This document shows, one piece after another, positions 33,063 to 41,947 of a stretch of DNA of 64,000 bases. This stretch comes from Paracoccaceae bacterium (GTDB lineage: Bacteria > Pseudomonadota > Alphaproteobacteria > Rhodobacterales > Rhodobacteraceae). How positions within the stretch are numbered: position 1 is the stretch's first letter; every line of letters starts with the position of its first letter. The position numbers were made by a program, and so were the translations under genes. Below the pieces are notes generated by a model, which saw nothing but the letters and a program-made list of their open reading frames with translations, did no database searches and was not told where the DNA came from. The DNA is taken from contig JAIOJF010000029.1 in the NCBI GenBank assembly GCA_019911965.1, positions 119,451 through 183,450 on the forward strand, in the 5' to 3' direction.

Positions 33063-33255
33063 CCCCCGGCTGCACCGCTTTGATCCGACTTGAGGTCAGT
33101 GCCCGACCTGGAGGGTGCGAAGCGCCCTCAGTGGGGAGGTCACCTCTCGGCGATTGCAGGCAATCGCCTGCCGGTCAACGGGGCGCTGACCGGGCCGTTG
33201 GCCCGGCCTTTGAGCTTGCAAACTCCGCAGTCCCGCACTTGCTGCGATGCCTCCC

Positions 33256-33292
33256 CAAGCGCCGAGGTCCCGCATCAAGTGCGGGATTGCGC
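33256..33292 (+). repeat. Copy 1 of a 37-base direct repeat with an internal palindrome
   Basis: Identical to 33346-33382. It contains TCCCGCA-TCAAG-TGCGGGA, a seven-bp hairpin. Copies start 90 bases apart in the cysS-cimA gap (33063-33426), which otherwise shows no gene. A partial reverse-oriented relative (GTCCCGCACTTG) lies just upstream near 33,230. Confidence 0.85.
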
Positions 33293-33345
33293 AGCACCGA
33301 TTGGTCACCAGCACCCGGAGCACCGGCGTTGCCGCGATACCTGCG

Positions 33346-33382
33346 CAAGCGCCGAGGTCCCGCATCAAGTGCGGGATTGCGC
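33346..33382 (+). repeat. Copy 2 of the 37-base direct repeat
   Basis: Exact second copy of 33256-33292, ending about 45 bases before the cimA ATG. Such REP-like palindromes are typical intergenic elements; here they could fold in the mRNA leader of cimA. Confidence 0.85.
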
Positions 33383-33426
33383 CCCTGCACATGGCCCACC
33401 ACCTCCCCCCACCGGCGAGGCCAGAA

Positions 33427-35046
33427 ATGACCCGCGAACGCCTCTATCTCTACGACACCACCCTGCGCGACGGCCAGCAGACCCAGGGCGTGGATTTCAG
33501 TGTCGAGGACAAGACCCGCATCGCACGCGCCCTCGATGCCCTCGGCATCGACCATATCGAAGGCGGCTGGCCGGGGGCCAATCCGACCGACAGCGATTTC
33601 TTCGATGCAGCACCGAAAACCCGCGCCACCTTCACCGCCTTCGGCATGACCAAACGCGCCGGGCGTTCGGCGGAAAACGACGACGTGCTGGCCGCCGTGC
33701 TGAACGCCAATACGCCCGCCATCTGCCTTGTCGGCAAATCCCACGATTTCCACGTCACCACCGCGCTCGGCATCACGCTGGATGAAAACCTTGAGAATAT
33801 CGCCGCCTCGATCCGCCATCTGGTGGCCCAGGGGCGCGAGGCGCTGTACGACGCCGAACATTTCTTCGATGGCTACAAGGCCAACCCGGATTACGCGCTG
33901 GCCTGCTGCCATGCTGCCTTCAACGCCGGGGCGCGCTGGATCGTGCTGTGCGATACCAATGGCGGCGCGTTGCCCGCCGAGGTTGGCGCGATCACCAAAG
34001 CCGTGATCGCCAGCGGCATTCCCGGTGATCATTTGGGCATCCACACGCATGACGATACCGGCCAGGCGGTGGCCAATTCGCTGGCAGCCATTGACGCCGG
34101 TGCGCGGCAGATCCAGGGCACGCTGAACGGGCTGGGCGAGCGCTGCGGCAATGCCAACCTGATCAGCCTGATCCCGACGCTGATGCTGAAAGCCCCCTAT
34201 TGCGAGGCGTTCGAGACCGGTATCACGCCCGATGGCCTGAAGTCCCTGACCCGGATCAGCCGGATGCTTGACGATATCCTGAACCGCGTGCCGCAGAAAT
34301 CGCTGCCTTACGTCGGGGCCTCGGCCTTTGCCCACAAGGCCGGGCTGCATGCCTCGGCCATCGCCAAGGACCCCAGCACCTACGAGCATATTGATCCCGC
34401 TCTGGTCGGCAATAGCCGCATCATCCCGATGTCGAACCAGGCCGGCCAGTCGAACCTGCGCCAGCGCCTTGCCGAAGCCGGCATCGAGGTGGCCGACAAG
34501 GACCCCCGCCTTGCCGCCATCCTGACCGATATCAAGGAGCGCGAGGATCGCGGCTATGCCTATGACACCGCACAGGCCAGCTTTGAGCTGGTGGCGCGTG
34601 AGCATCTGGGCCTGATGCCGGATTTCTTCGAGGTCAAGCGCTACCGCGTCACTGTCGAGCGGCGCAAGAACAAATATAACGAGATGGTCACCCTGTCCGA
34701 GGCGGTGGTGGTGGTGAAGATCAACGGCCAGAAGGTGCTGTCGGTCAGCGAAAGCATGGACGAGACGGGGCGCGATTCCGGCCCGGTCAACGCGCTGTCC
34801 AAGGCGCTGGCCAAGGACCTCGGCCCCTATCAGGATTGCATCGACGATATGCGCCTGGTCGATTTCCGGGTGCGCATCACCAATGGCGGCACCGAGGCGG
34901 TGACCCGCGTGATGATCGACAGCGAGGATGGCGAGGGCCGGCGCTGGTCCACCGTCGGGGTATCGGCCAATATCGTGGATGCCTCGTTTCAGGCGCTGCT
35001 GGATGCGATCAACTGGAAACTGATCCGCGACAAGGCCCCGGCTTGA
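33427..35046 (+). CDS. cimA: Citramalate synthase CimA
   Basis: A 539-residue DRE-TIM metallolyase that condenses acetyl-CoA with pyruvate to (R)-citramalate, the threonine-independent route to 2-oxobutyrate and isoleucine. DTTLRDGQQTQGVDFS holds the catalytic Arg/Asp, HTHDDTGQAVANS the metal His pair, GERCGNANL the flap; AFAHKAGLHASAI follows, and the LeuA-type regulatory domain occupies about 410-535. The long form with DxxE linker separates it from isopropylmalate synthase. The ATG at 33427 is used; upstream in-frame codons only read through the repeats. Confidence 0.9.
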   Translation: MTRERLYLYDTTLRDGQQTQGVDFSVEDKTRIARALDALGIDHIEGGWPGANPTDSDFFDAAPKTRATFTAFGMTKRAGRSAENDDVLAAVLNANTPAICLVGKSHDFHVTTALGITLDENLENIAASIRHLVAQGREALYDAEHFFDGYKANPDYALACCHAAFNAGARWIVLCDTNGGALPAEVGAITKAVIASGIPGDHLGIHTHDDTGQAVANSLAAIDAGARQIQGTLNGLGERCGNANLISLIPTLMLKAPYCEAFETGITPDGLKSLTRISRMLDDILNRVPQKSLPYVGASAFAHKAGLHASAIAKDPSTYEHIDPALVGNSRIIPMSNQAGQSNLRQRLAEAGIEVADKDPRLAAILTDIKEREDRGYAYDTAQASFELVAREHLGLMPDFFEVKRYRVTVERRKNKYNEMVTLSEAVVVVKINGQKVLSVSESMDETGRDSGPVNALSKALAKDLGPYQDCIDDMRLVDFRVRITNGGTEAVTRVMIDSEDGEGRRWSTVGVSANIVDASFQALLDAINWKLIRDKAPA

Positions 35047-35073
35047 CCGGCCTTGCGCCCGAAGGGAGGTAAA

Positions 35074-36063
35074 ATGCTGTATGTCATATTGAAAATCCTG
35101 GCGATTTCCATCGCCATCCCGGCGGCAATCGCGCTGGGCCTGATCCTGTCGCAGCCCGCCAGTGGCGATCTGGGGCAGGGTGGCCTCGATTTCTCCAACC
35201 AGATCGCCAAGGGCACGGTTCGCAGCGCCCCGGAACGCCGGATCGCGATGCGCGATGGTTTCGAGATGTCGGCCTGGGATTATCCGGCGCGCCACGACGG
35301 TGCGCCGCTGCTGGTGCTGGTGCATGGCTCGGGCTGGCATTCGCTGCAACTGGATGGTCTGGCCGAGGCCTTGCGCGATGTCGCGCATGTGGTCACGCCC
35401 GATCTGCGCGGCCACGGTGCCAATCCCGGGCGGCGCGGCGATGTCGACTATATCGGCCAGTTGGAGGATGATCTGGCCGACCTGATCGCCGCAATGCGTG
35501 CGGACGGGCAAAAGGTGGTGCTGGCCGGGCATTCCTCGGGCGGCGGGCTGGCGGTGCGGTTTGCCGGCGGGGCGCATGGTGCGGGCCTGGACGCTGCGGT
35601 GCTGCTGGCACCTTTCCTGAAATACAACGCACCGACGATCCGGCCCAATTCCGGCGGCTGGGCGGTGCCGCTGACGCGCCGGATCATCGGGCTGTCGATG
35701 CTGAATGGCGTGCGTATCCGCGCCCTGAACGGGCTGACCGCGATCCGCTTTCGCGTGCCCGCCGAGGTGCTGAACGGCCCCCTGGGCAATACCGCCACAG
35801 GGGCCTATTCCTTCCGCATGAACACCTCCTTCGCGCCGCGCGGCGATTACCTGAAGGACGTGGCCGCGCTGCCGCCCTTCCTGCTGATTGCCGGCCGCGA
35901 GGACGAGGCATTCGTGGCCGATCAATACCAGCCGACGATGGCGGCGGTGACGGCGCGGGGCAGCTACCTGATGGTCGATGGTATCGGCCATCTCGACATC
36001 GTCGATGCGCCCGAGACCGTTGCGGCGATGGCGGCCTTCCTGCAAGGCCTCGCGCGGCAATGA
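35074..36063 (+). CDS. Membrane-anchored alpha/beta hydrolase
   Basis: A 329-residue hydrolase. An N-terminal hydrophobic helix (IAIPAAIALGLILSQPA, about 10-30) acts as anchor or uncleaved signal, so the catalytic domain is probably periplasmic. Fold landmarks: LVHGSGWHSLQL oxyanion region, nucleophile in LAGHSSGGGLAVR, acid in AGREDEAF, and His in DGIGHLDIVD. GGGAGG precedes the ATG. Its stop overlaps the next start by four bases. Substrate unknown. Confidence 0.85.
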   Translation: MLYVILKILAISIAIPAAIALGLILSQPASGDLGQGGLDFSNQIAKGTVRSAPERRIAMRDGFEMSAWDYPARHDGAPLLVLVHGSGWHSLQLDGLAEALRDVAHVVTPDLRGHGANPGRRGDVDYIGQLEDDLADLIAAMRADGQKVVLAGHSSGGGLAVRFAGGAHGAGLDAAVLLAPFLKYNAPTIRPNSGGWAVPLTRRIIGLSMLNGVRIRALNGLTAIRFRVPAEVLNGPLGNTATGAYSFRMNTSFAPRGDYLKDVAALPPFLLIAGREDEAFVADQYQPTMAAVTARGSYLMVDGIGHLDIVDAPETVAAMAAFLQGLARQ

Positions 36064-36827
36064 GCGTTGATGCCTGCGCGGACCTCGTGGCGCGAAAGGA
36101 CCCTGACCGGTTCCTGTCGGCAATGACAGCGCCGACGAACAAGCGCGCCGCGTTGTTGGTGCTCTATGCTTTCAATCTTGAGGTTGCGCGCGCGCCCTGG
36201 ACCTCGACCGAGCCTCTGATCGCCGCGATGCGCCTGCAATTCTGGGCCGATACGCTGGAGGCGATCGGCGAAGGGCGCGCGGTGCCGGGGCATGAGGTTG
36301 CCGTGCCGCTGGCCGATCTGATCGCGGGCCGATCCCTGCCGCTTGGCCCGTTGCAGGCTCTGGTGGCGGCGCGGCAGTTTGATATCGGGCGCGAGGCCCA
36401 TGCCGACCGGGCGGCGTTCGATGCCTATCAGGATGCCACATCCGGCGGGCTGATGTGGCTGGCCGCGCTGGCGCTGGGCGCGCCAATGGAGGCGGAATGC
36501 GCGGTGCGCGATCACGGCTGGGGGGCCGGGCTGGCGGCCTTGCTGCGGGCCTATCCGGCATTGCACGCTTCGGGGCGCAGGCCCTTGCTGGACGATGCGC
36601 CCGAGGCCATCGCGGCGCTGGCGAGTGACGGGCTGGTGCGGATAAGGGCGGCGCGGGGTGCCAAGGTCGGCAATTGCGCGGCAGCCCTCAGGGCCGGCTG
36701 GCAGGCCAGGGCGATCCTGCGTCAGGCGGCGGCGGACCCGGGCTCGGTTATCGAAGGCCGTCTGGGATTGTCCGAAGCCAAGCGGCGCGGTTTGCTCTTG
36801 TGGAAATCCGCGATTGGCGGCTGGTAA
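36060..36827 (+). CDS. Squalene/phytoene-synthase-fold protein, NDUFAF6-like
   Basis: A 255-residue protein of the isoprenoid synthase fold. The two Asp-rich DxxxD motifs of true phytoene or squalene synthases are not intact: the first region reads LQFWADTLEAI and the second QDATSGGLMWLA. This is the state seen in the NDUFAF6-related branch, whose mitochondrial member helps complex I assembly. I therefore expect an assembly or lipid-binding role rather than carotenoid synthesis. It is translationally coupled to the hydrolase upstream and convergent with the MFS gene four bases away. Confidence 0.8.
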   Translation: MSVDACADLVARKDPDRFLSAMTAPTNKRAALLVLYAFNLEVARAPWTSTEPLIAAMRLQFWADTLEAIGEGRAVPGHEVAVPLADLIAGRSLPLGPLQALVAARQFDIGREAHADRAAFDAYQDATSGGLMWLAALALGAPMEAECAVRDHGWGAGLAALLRAYPALHASGRRPLLDDAPEAIAALASDGLVRIRAARGAKVGNCAAALRAGWQARAILRQAAADPGSVIEGRLGLSEAKRRGLLLWKSAIGGW

Positions 36828-36831
36828 CGCC

Positions 36832-38049
36832 TCAGTCGTCCTGCGGGCGCATCACCAGCCAGATCAGCGCGCCACCGGCCAGCGCCAGCATCGGCACCAT
36901 CGCCAGGTTGACCGCGTTCCAGCCCTCGACCACCGAACCGCCCGAGCAGTTCATCAGCCCGCCGGAGGCCAGCGAGGCGATGGTGACGAAGCCGAACACG
37001 AACAGATCGTTGATGCCCTGAATGCGGCCTCGCTCCTCCGGTGCATGTGCTGCCGCCAGCATCGAGGTGGCACCGATGAAGCCGAAATTCCAGCCGACCC
37101 CCAAAAGGATCAGCGCGATATAGAAATTCATGATGTCGACACCGGCCAGCCCGACCGCCCCGGCCGCGGCCAGGATGACCAGCCCGGTGGCAACGATCTT
37201 TTCCGCGCCGAACCGCGCCACCAGATGGCCGGTGAAAAACGATGGCACGAACATCGCCAGCACATGCCCCATCACCACATCCGCCGCCACCGACTTGGAA
37301 AACCCGCAGCCGACCACCGCCAGCGGCGTCGAGGTCATCACCAGGTTCATCAGCCCGTAACTGACCATCCCCGCGATGATCGCCACCGCGATGCGCGGGG
37401 TGCGCAGCATTTCCAGCACGCTGCGCCCGCGCGAGGACCCCTGCACCGGCGCGGCGGGTTTGGGGATATCCAGCAGCAGGAACAACAGGACCCCTGCGAC
37501 GTTCAGCGCGATCACGGTCAGGTAGGTGCCAAGGAACGGCACCGCAGCGGCATCGGCGGTCAGCTTGGTCATCTGCGGGCCAAGTACTGCCGAGACCAGC
37601 CCGCCCGCCATCACATAGGACATCGCCTTGGGCCGGAAGGCAACGCTGGCGGTATCAATCGCGGCGAAGCGGTAAAATCCCTGCGCCGACATGTAGATAC
37701 CGGTGAAATAGGATCCCAGAAGGAACAGCGGAAACGACGATATCGACAGCGCATAGGCACTGATCGCTGCCCCCAGCGCACCGCCCCCGATACCGGCGAA
37801 AAACCCGGCGCGACGACCATAGCGGTGCATCAGGTTGCTCATCCAGGGGGCCGTGGTCATCGAGCCGAACACGATCAGCGAGATCGGCAGCGTTGCCCAG
37901 CAGGCATTCGAGGCCAGCGATTGCCCGGCCAGCCCGCCCAGCACGAAGATCATCGGCATCTGTGATCCCAGCGTCGCCTGCGCGATTACCAGAATTACCA
38001 CATTGCGGATGGCGCGGGCGTCAGATGCGGGGGCGGTCGTGTCGGTCAT
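36832..38049 (-). CDS. MFS transporter
   Basis: A 405-residue major-facilitator permease with about 12 helices; the loop 2-3 motif is seen at MSNLMHRYGRRAGFFAGIGGG. The C-terminal half contains FFTGHLVARFGAEKIVATG, the matching loop 8-9 motif. No substrate-specific features are recognisable. It is monocistronic, leftward, and 89 bases downstream of cobB in the same direction. Confidence 0.85.
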   Translation of the reverse strand: MTDTTAPASDARAIRNVVILVIAQATLGSQMPMIFVLGGLAGQSLASNACWATLPISLIVFGSMTTAPWMSNLMHRYGRRAGFFAGIGGGALGAAISAYALSISSFPLFLLGSYFTGIYMSAQGFYRFAAIDTASVAFRPKAMSYVMAGGLVSAVLGPQMTKLTADAAAVPFLGTYLTVIALNVAGVLLFLLLDIPKPAAPVQGSSRGRSVLEMLRTPRIAVAIIAGMVSYGLMNLVMTSTPLAVVGCGFSKSVAADVVMGHVLAMFVPSFFTGHLVARFGAEKIVATGLVILAAAGAVGLAGVDIMNFYIALILLGVGWNFGFIGATSMLAAAHAPEERGRIQGINDLFVFGFVTIASLASGGLMNCSGGSVVEGWNAVNLAMVPMLALAGGALIWLVMRPQDD

Positions 38050-38110
38050 GGCTGCAAGCCTTAGCGCCGACGCGAGGGACTTCCAAGCGGATATTCAAAC
38101 CTTCGCATGT

Positions 38111-38135
38111 AGGGTGCGCATTCATCGCGCACCCT
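38111..38135. repeat. Palindromic intergenic element downstream of cobB
   Basis: AGGGTGCGC (38111-38119) and GCGCACCCT (38127-38135) form a perfect nine-bp stem with a seven-base loop. It lies four bases past the cobB stop. No T-run follows on the minus strand, so it is a hairpin that may protect the 3' end or assist termination. Confidence 0.6.
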
Positions 38136-38138
38136 GCC

Positions 38139-39413
38139 TCAGGGCGCTGCATCAATCACATGCGCAAACGACCCCGACACAAGACCATTGATCAGCCCCA
38201 TCGGTGCAAGCGCCTCGCCCTCGGCATTGCGGGCCTGATAAAGGGGTTGGCCCACGGCCCGCAGCGTCGTGGCATAGTGGAACTCATGCGCCATCAACCG
38301 CCCGGCAAACGGCCCGCCCAGGGCGGTCAGGCTGCGATAGCCCAGATGCAGCTTGCGCCGCGCGAAGCTGGTTTCCAGTGGCAAGAGGCCGGCCATCCGG
38401 TGCACGGCCCCGGAAGCATCGGTCAGCGCCTCGCCCAACACCATATAACCACCGCATTCGCCGTATATCGCTGTGGCCGCCGCCGCCTTGCGCAACCCGT
38501 TCAGAAAGGTGTGATTCGCCGCCAGCCGGGCCGCGTGCAGTTCGGGATAGCCGCCGGGCAGGATCACCAGGTCGCATGCGGGCGGCGGCTGATCGGCCAG
38601 TGGCGAGAAGAAAGAAATGTGCGCCCCGCCCGCCCGCCAGTCGGCCAGCAGATGCGGATAGGCGAATGCAAACGCCGCGTCGCGGGCGATGGCGATGCGC
38701 CCTGCCGGGGGCGGCATCATCGGGCGGCCTGCCGGAGGCGGCATTGGCCCGGCCAGCGCCATCAGCGCATGCAGGTCGATCCCCGCCGTCACCACATCGG
38801 CGACGCGGTCCAGGAACTCCTCCAGATCGGGGCGCTCCTCGGCCTGCACCAGCCCCAGATGCCGCGAGGGATGCTCCAGCCCGGCCTGCCGGCGGATCGC
38901 GCCCAGTACCGCCAGCCCGGTCGGGGCCAGCGCGTCGCGCAGCATCTTCTCGTGGCGGTCCGAGCCGGTATTGTTCAGGATCACCCCCGCCACGCGCACG
39001 TCGGCGCGGTGGCGGGCGAACCCCTCGGCCAGTGCCGCCACCGATTGCGATTGCTTCGCGGTATCAAGGATCAGCACCACCGGCAGGCCCAGATGCCGCG
39101 CCAGATCCGCCGTCGCGCCCCTGCCATCGGGCGGGGCACCGTCAAACAGCCCCATCGCGCCTTCGATCAGCAAAGGCGCATCGCCAGCGGCCAGCGAGAT
39201 CAGCCGCGCAGGTGTCATCGCCCAGGCGTCAAGGTTCAGGCAGGGCGCGCCACTGGCGGCGGCATGAAAGCGCGGGTCGATGTAATCCGGGCCGGACTTG
39301 GCCGAACGCACCGCCACGCCCATGCGCACCAAGGCCCTTAGGATACCCAGCGTCAGCGTGGTCTTGCCGCTGCCCGAGGCAGGTGCAGACAGGATCAGAC
39401 CGCTCGACATCAT
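38139..39413 (-). CDS. cobB: Cobyrinate a,c-diamide synthase CobB/CbiA
   Basis: A 424-residue glutamine-dependent amidotransferase that amidates the a and c carboxylates of (hydrogeno)cobyrinic acid. The N-terminal ATP-binding P-loop is LSAPASGSGKTTLTLG; SGPDYIDPRFH and IEGAMGLFDG are family motifs. The C-terminal GATase has its Cys in IYGECGGYMVLG and His near HEFHYATT. A Pro/Gly/Met-rich linker (MPPPAGRPMMPPPAGR) joins the halves. Start at 39413 (tandem ATG codons) after a G-rich ribosome-binding site. It is divergent from cbiD; the 109-base gap shows no cobalamin riboswitch fold that I can recognise. Confidence 0.92.
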   Translation of the reverse strand: MMSSGLILSAPASGSGKTTLTLGILRALVRMGVAVRSAKSGPDYIDPRFHAAASGAPCLNLDAWAMTPARLISLAAGDAPLLIEGAMGLFDGAPPDGRGATADLARHLGLPVVLILDTAKQSQSVAALAEGFARHRADVRVAGVILNNTGSDRHEKMLRDALAPTGLAVLGAIRRQAGLEHPSRHLGLVQAEERPDLEEFLDRVADVVTAGIDLHALMALAGPMPPPAGRPMMPPPAGRIAIARDAAFAFAYPHLLADWRAGGAHISFFSPLADQPPPACDLVILPGGYPELHAARLAANHTFLNGLRKAAAATAIYGECGGYMVLGEALTDASGAVHRMAGLLPLETSFARRKLHLGYRSLTALGGPFAGRLMAHEFHYATTLRAVGQPLYQARNAEGEALAPMGLINGLVSGSFAHVIDAAP

Positions 39414-39522
39414 GCCCCCCCTTGCGCTTGCGCCAAAGATTCGCGCATCCCGGCTTATCGCATCAAGGCCGGGCAGCGAAAACCCCTTGGAGCGCCCCCG
39501 CCACCCGCCTATGGTTTGCCCG

Positions 39523-40584
39523 ATGAGCCGCAAACCCCGAACCGAACTTCGCCGTGGCTGGACCACCGGCGCATGTGCCACCGCCGCCACCAAGGCGGCG
39601 TTGCAGGCACTTTGGGAAGGGGGATTTCCCGGCGAGGTGTCGATCACCCTGCCCAGGGGCGAAATGCCGGTTTTCGCGCTGGCATATCGCGATGCCGGGC
39701 CGGGCTGGGCCGAGGCCGGGATCATCAAGGATGCCGGGGATGACCCGGACGTGAGCCACGGCGCGATGATCCGCGCCCGGGTGCGCGAGGTTGCAAGCGG
39801 GGTAATCTTCCGCGCCGGTGAGGGCGTCGGAACCGTCACCAGGCCCGGCCTGCCGGTGGCGGTGGGTGAACCTGCGATCAACCCGGTGCCGCGCACGATG
39901 ATGCAAGGCGTGGTGGCCGAGATGGCGGCAGAATATGGCCGCCCCGGCAATGTGGAGATCACCATTTCCATCCCCGGCGGTGCCGGGATGGCGGCGAAAA
40001 CCTGGAACCCGCGCCTTGGCATTGTCGGTGGTCTGTCGGTGCTGGGCACCACCGGCATCGTGCGACCGTTTTCCTGTGCGGCCTGGATCGCCTCGATCCA
40101 TCGCGGCATCGACGTGGCGCGGGCAGGCGGGCAGGAGCATGTCGCCGGTTGCACCGGGGCCACGTCCGAGCGCGTGGTGCAGGGGCTGTACGGCCTGCCC
40201 GATCACGCCATGCTCGATATGGGGGATTTTGCCGGGGGGCTGTTGAAATACCTGAAGAAACACCCCGTTCCCAGGCTGACCATCGGCGGCGGCATTGGCA
40301 AGATCACCAAGCTGGCGCAAGGCGCGGTCGATCTGCATTCCGCCCGCTCGCAGGTGGATTTCGCGGCACTGAACGGTTGGGCCAGGGCGGCGGGCCTGCC
40401 GGAAATCGCCCGCGCCAATACCGCACTGGAGGCGGTGGAGATTGCCGGCCCCGCGCTGGCGGAACTGGTCGCCACCCGGGCGCGGGACGCGGTACTGGCG
40501 TTGCTTGGCCCTTGCAACATCGCGGTGGATGTCGTGGTGATCGATCGCGCGGGCGTGGTGCTGGCACGAACGGAGGCACCATGA
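39523..40584 (+). CDS. cbiD: Cobalt-precorrin-5B C1-methyltransferase CbiD
   Basis: A 353-residue CbiD. GWTTGACATAATKAAL near the N-terminus and the GITGTTGI-like GLSVLGTTGIVRPFS are conserved. It performs C1 methylation with loss of the C2 fragment in corrin ring contraction. In Rhodobacterales it stands in for CobF in an otherwise aerobic-type route. An in-frame ATG at 39511 would add four residues; neither start has a strong ribosome-binding site. The stop overlaps the cobK ATG. Confidence 0.92.
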   Translation: MSRKPRTELRRGWTTGACATAATKAALQALWEGGFPGEVSITLPRGEMPVFALAYRDAGPGWAEAGIIKDAGDDPDVSHGAMIRARVREVASGVIFRAGEGVGTVTRPGLPVAVGEPAINPVPRTMMQGVVAEMAAEYGRPGNVEITISIPGGAGMAAKTWNPRLGIVGGLSVLGTTGIVRPFSCAAWIASIHRGIDVARAGGQEHVAGCTGATSERVVQGLYGLPDHAMLDMGDFAGGLLKYLKKHPVPRLTIGGGIGKITKLAQGAVDLHSARSQVDFAALNGWARAAGLPEIARANTALEAVEIAGPALAELVATRARDAVLALLGPCNIAVDVVVIDRAGVVLARTEAP

Positions 40585-41321
40585 AGACCCTGCTTCTGGC
40601 GGGCACCAGCGAGGCGCAGGCCATTGCCGCTTCGCTGGCGCGCGAGGGCAGGGTGGATCTGATCGCCTCGCTCGCCGGGGTCACCCGCAATCCCGCGCCA
40701 TTTGCCTGCGAAACCCGGCTGGGCGGGTTCGGCGGGCCGGAAGGGTTTCGCCACTACCTTGCCGAGGAAGGCATCAATGCGGTGATCGACGCCACGCATC
40801 CTTTTGCCGCGCGGATGTCCGCAACTGCCGCTGACATCACCGCCCGCGAGGGCATTCCGCATCTTCAGGTGCTGCGCCCGGAATGGATGCCGGGGCCGGG
40901 TGACGACTGGACCGATCTTGCCCGCCCCGAGGAGGCCGCCGCCCATATCGCGCCCGGCGAAACGGTGTTTCTTGCGACCGGGCGGCAATCGCTGCCGGGG
41001 TTTGCCAATCTCGCCCATTGTCGGCTGATCTGCCGACAGATTGATCCCACCGACCGGCCTTTCCCCTATCCGAACGGGCAATTCCTGGTTGGCCGCCCGC
41101 CGTTTTCGCAATCGCGCGAGGTGGCGCTGTTTAGTGCGCTTGGCGTTGACTGGCTGATCGTCAAGAATTCCGGGGCGGATGCCAGCCGCGCGAAACTGGA
41201 TGCAGCGCGGGAACTGGGCCTGAAGGTCGGCATGATCCGCCGCCCGGCCCAGCCCGATTGCGCGCGCGTGGCAACGGCGGATCAGGCGGTGCGCTGGCTG
41301 CTGCATCAGGTGGGGCCATGA
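40581..41321 (+). CDS. cobK: Precorrin-6A reductase CobK/CbiJ
   Basis: A 246-residue NAD(P)H-dependent precorrin-6A reductase. Motifs: LLLAGTSEAQAIAASLA (nucleotide-binding loop), VIDATHPFAARMSATA, and LIVKNSGADASRAKLDAARELGL. It starts within the cbiD stop (ATGA) and its own stop overlaps the next ATG likewise, so cbiD-cobK and two unrelated genes are one coupled unit. Confidence 0.92.
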   Translation: MKTLLLAGTSEAQAIAASLAREGRVDLIASLAGVTRNPAPFACETRLGGFGGPEGFRHYLAEEGINAVIDATHPFAARMSATAADITAREGIPHLQVLRPEWMPGPGDDWTDLARPEEAAAHIAPGETVFLATGRQSLPGFANLAHCRLICRQIDPTDRPFPYPNGQFLVGRPPFSQSREVALFSALGVDWLIVKNSGADASRAKLDAARELGLKVGMIRRPAQPDCARVATADQAVRWLLHQVGP

Positions 41322-41947
41322 CCGGCAGGATCATCGAAACCGACTCGGATGTTGCCGAAGGGGCGGACTGGCTGGCGGCGAACCATCCGCCTTTTGCCCG
41401 CGCACTCGCCGAAACCGGGCCCTTGCCGCTGCGCCGCAGGCCGGGCGGCTTTGCCAATCTTCTGAACGCGATCATCGGCCAGCAGGTCTCGACCGCCTCG
41501 GCCAATGCGATCTGGGAGCGGATGCGCGCCGCTGGCCTGACCGAGGCGGATGCAGTTTCGGCGGCGGGTGACGAGGCCTTGCGCGCCTGCGGGTTGTCGC
41601 GCCAGAAGATCGCCTATGCCCAGGCGCTGGCGGCCAGCGGGGTGGACTACAACGCCCTGCAATCGCTGCCGGACCGGGAAGTGGTCGAAACCCTGATCGC
41701 GATCAAGGGGATCGGGCGCTGGACGGCAGAGATTTACGCCATGTTCAGCCTTGGCCGCGCCGATGTCTTTGCCCCCGGCGATCTGGCCTTGCAGGAGGCG
41801 GCACGCCAGTTGCTAAACCTTCCAAACCGCCCCACGGAACGCCAGTTGCGCGTGATGGCCGCAGACTGGTCACCCTGGCGGGGTGTTGCGGCCCGCGCCC
41901 TCTGGGCGTATTACCGGGTTTTGAAAAATCGGGAAGGGATCAGATGA
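41318..41947 (+). CDS. DNA-3-methyladenine glycosylase II (AlkA-like, HhH-GPD)
   Basis: A 209-residue HhH-GPD glycosylase removing alkylated bases. Helix-hairpin-helix LIAIKGIGRWTAEIYAM and catalytic Asp in VFAPGDLALQ. It lacks the N-terminal domain of E. coli AlkA, so it is the short form. Coupled to cobK upstream and to the esterase downstream by ATGA overlaps, although the three have no obvious functional link. Confidence 0.92.
   Translation: MTGRIIETDSDVAEGADWLAANHPPFARALAETGPLPLRRRPGGFANLLNAIIGQQVSTASANAIWERMRAAGLTEADAVSAAGDEALRACGLSRQKIAYAQALAASGVDYNALQSLPDREVVETLIAIKGIGRWTAEIYAMFSLGRADVFAPGDLALQEAARQLLNLPNRPTERQLRVMAADWSPWRGVAARALWAYYRVLKNREGIR

Noticed and set aside
33256..33382. CRISPR-like direct repeats
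   Set aside because: Only two copies with a single spacer-sized interval of 53 bases and an internal palindrome; no cas gene. Better explained as REP-like elements.
36060..36827. Carotenoid biosynthesis gene
   Set aside because: The Asp-rich motifs are missing and no other crt genes are nearby.
39414..39522. Cobalamin riboswitch between cobB and cbiD
   Set aside because: The 109-base gap is too short for the full element and I find no B12-box-like sequence.
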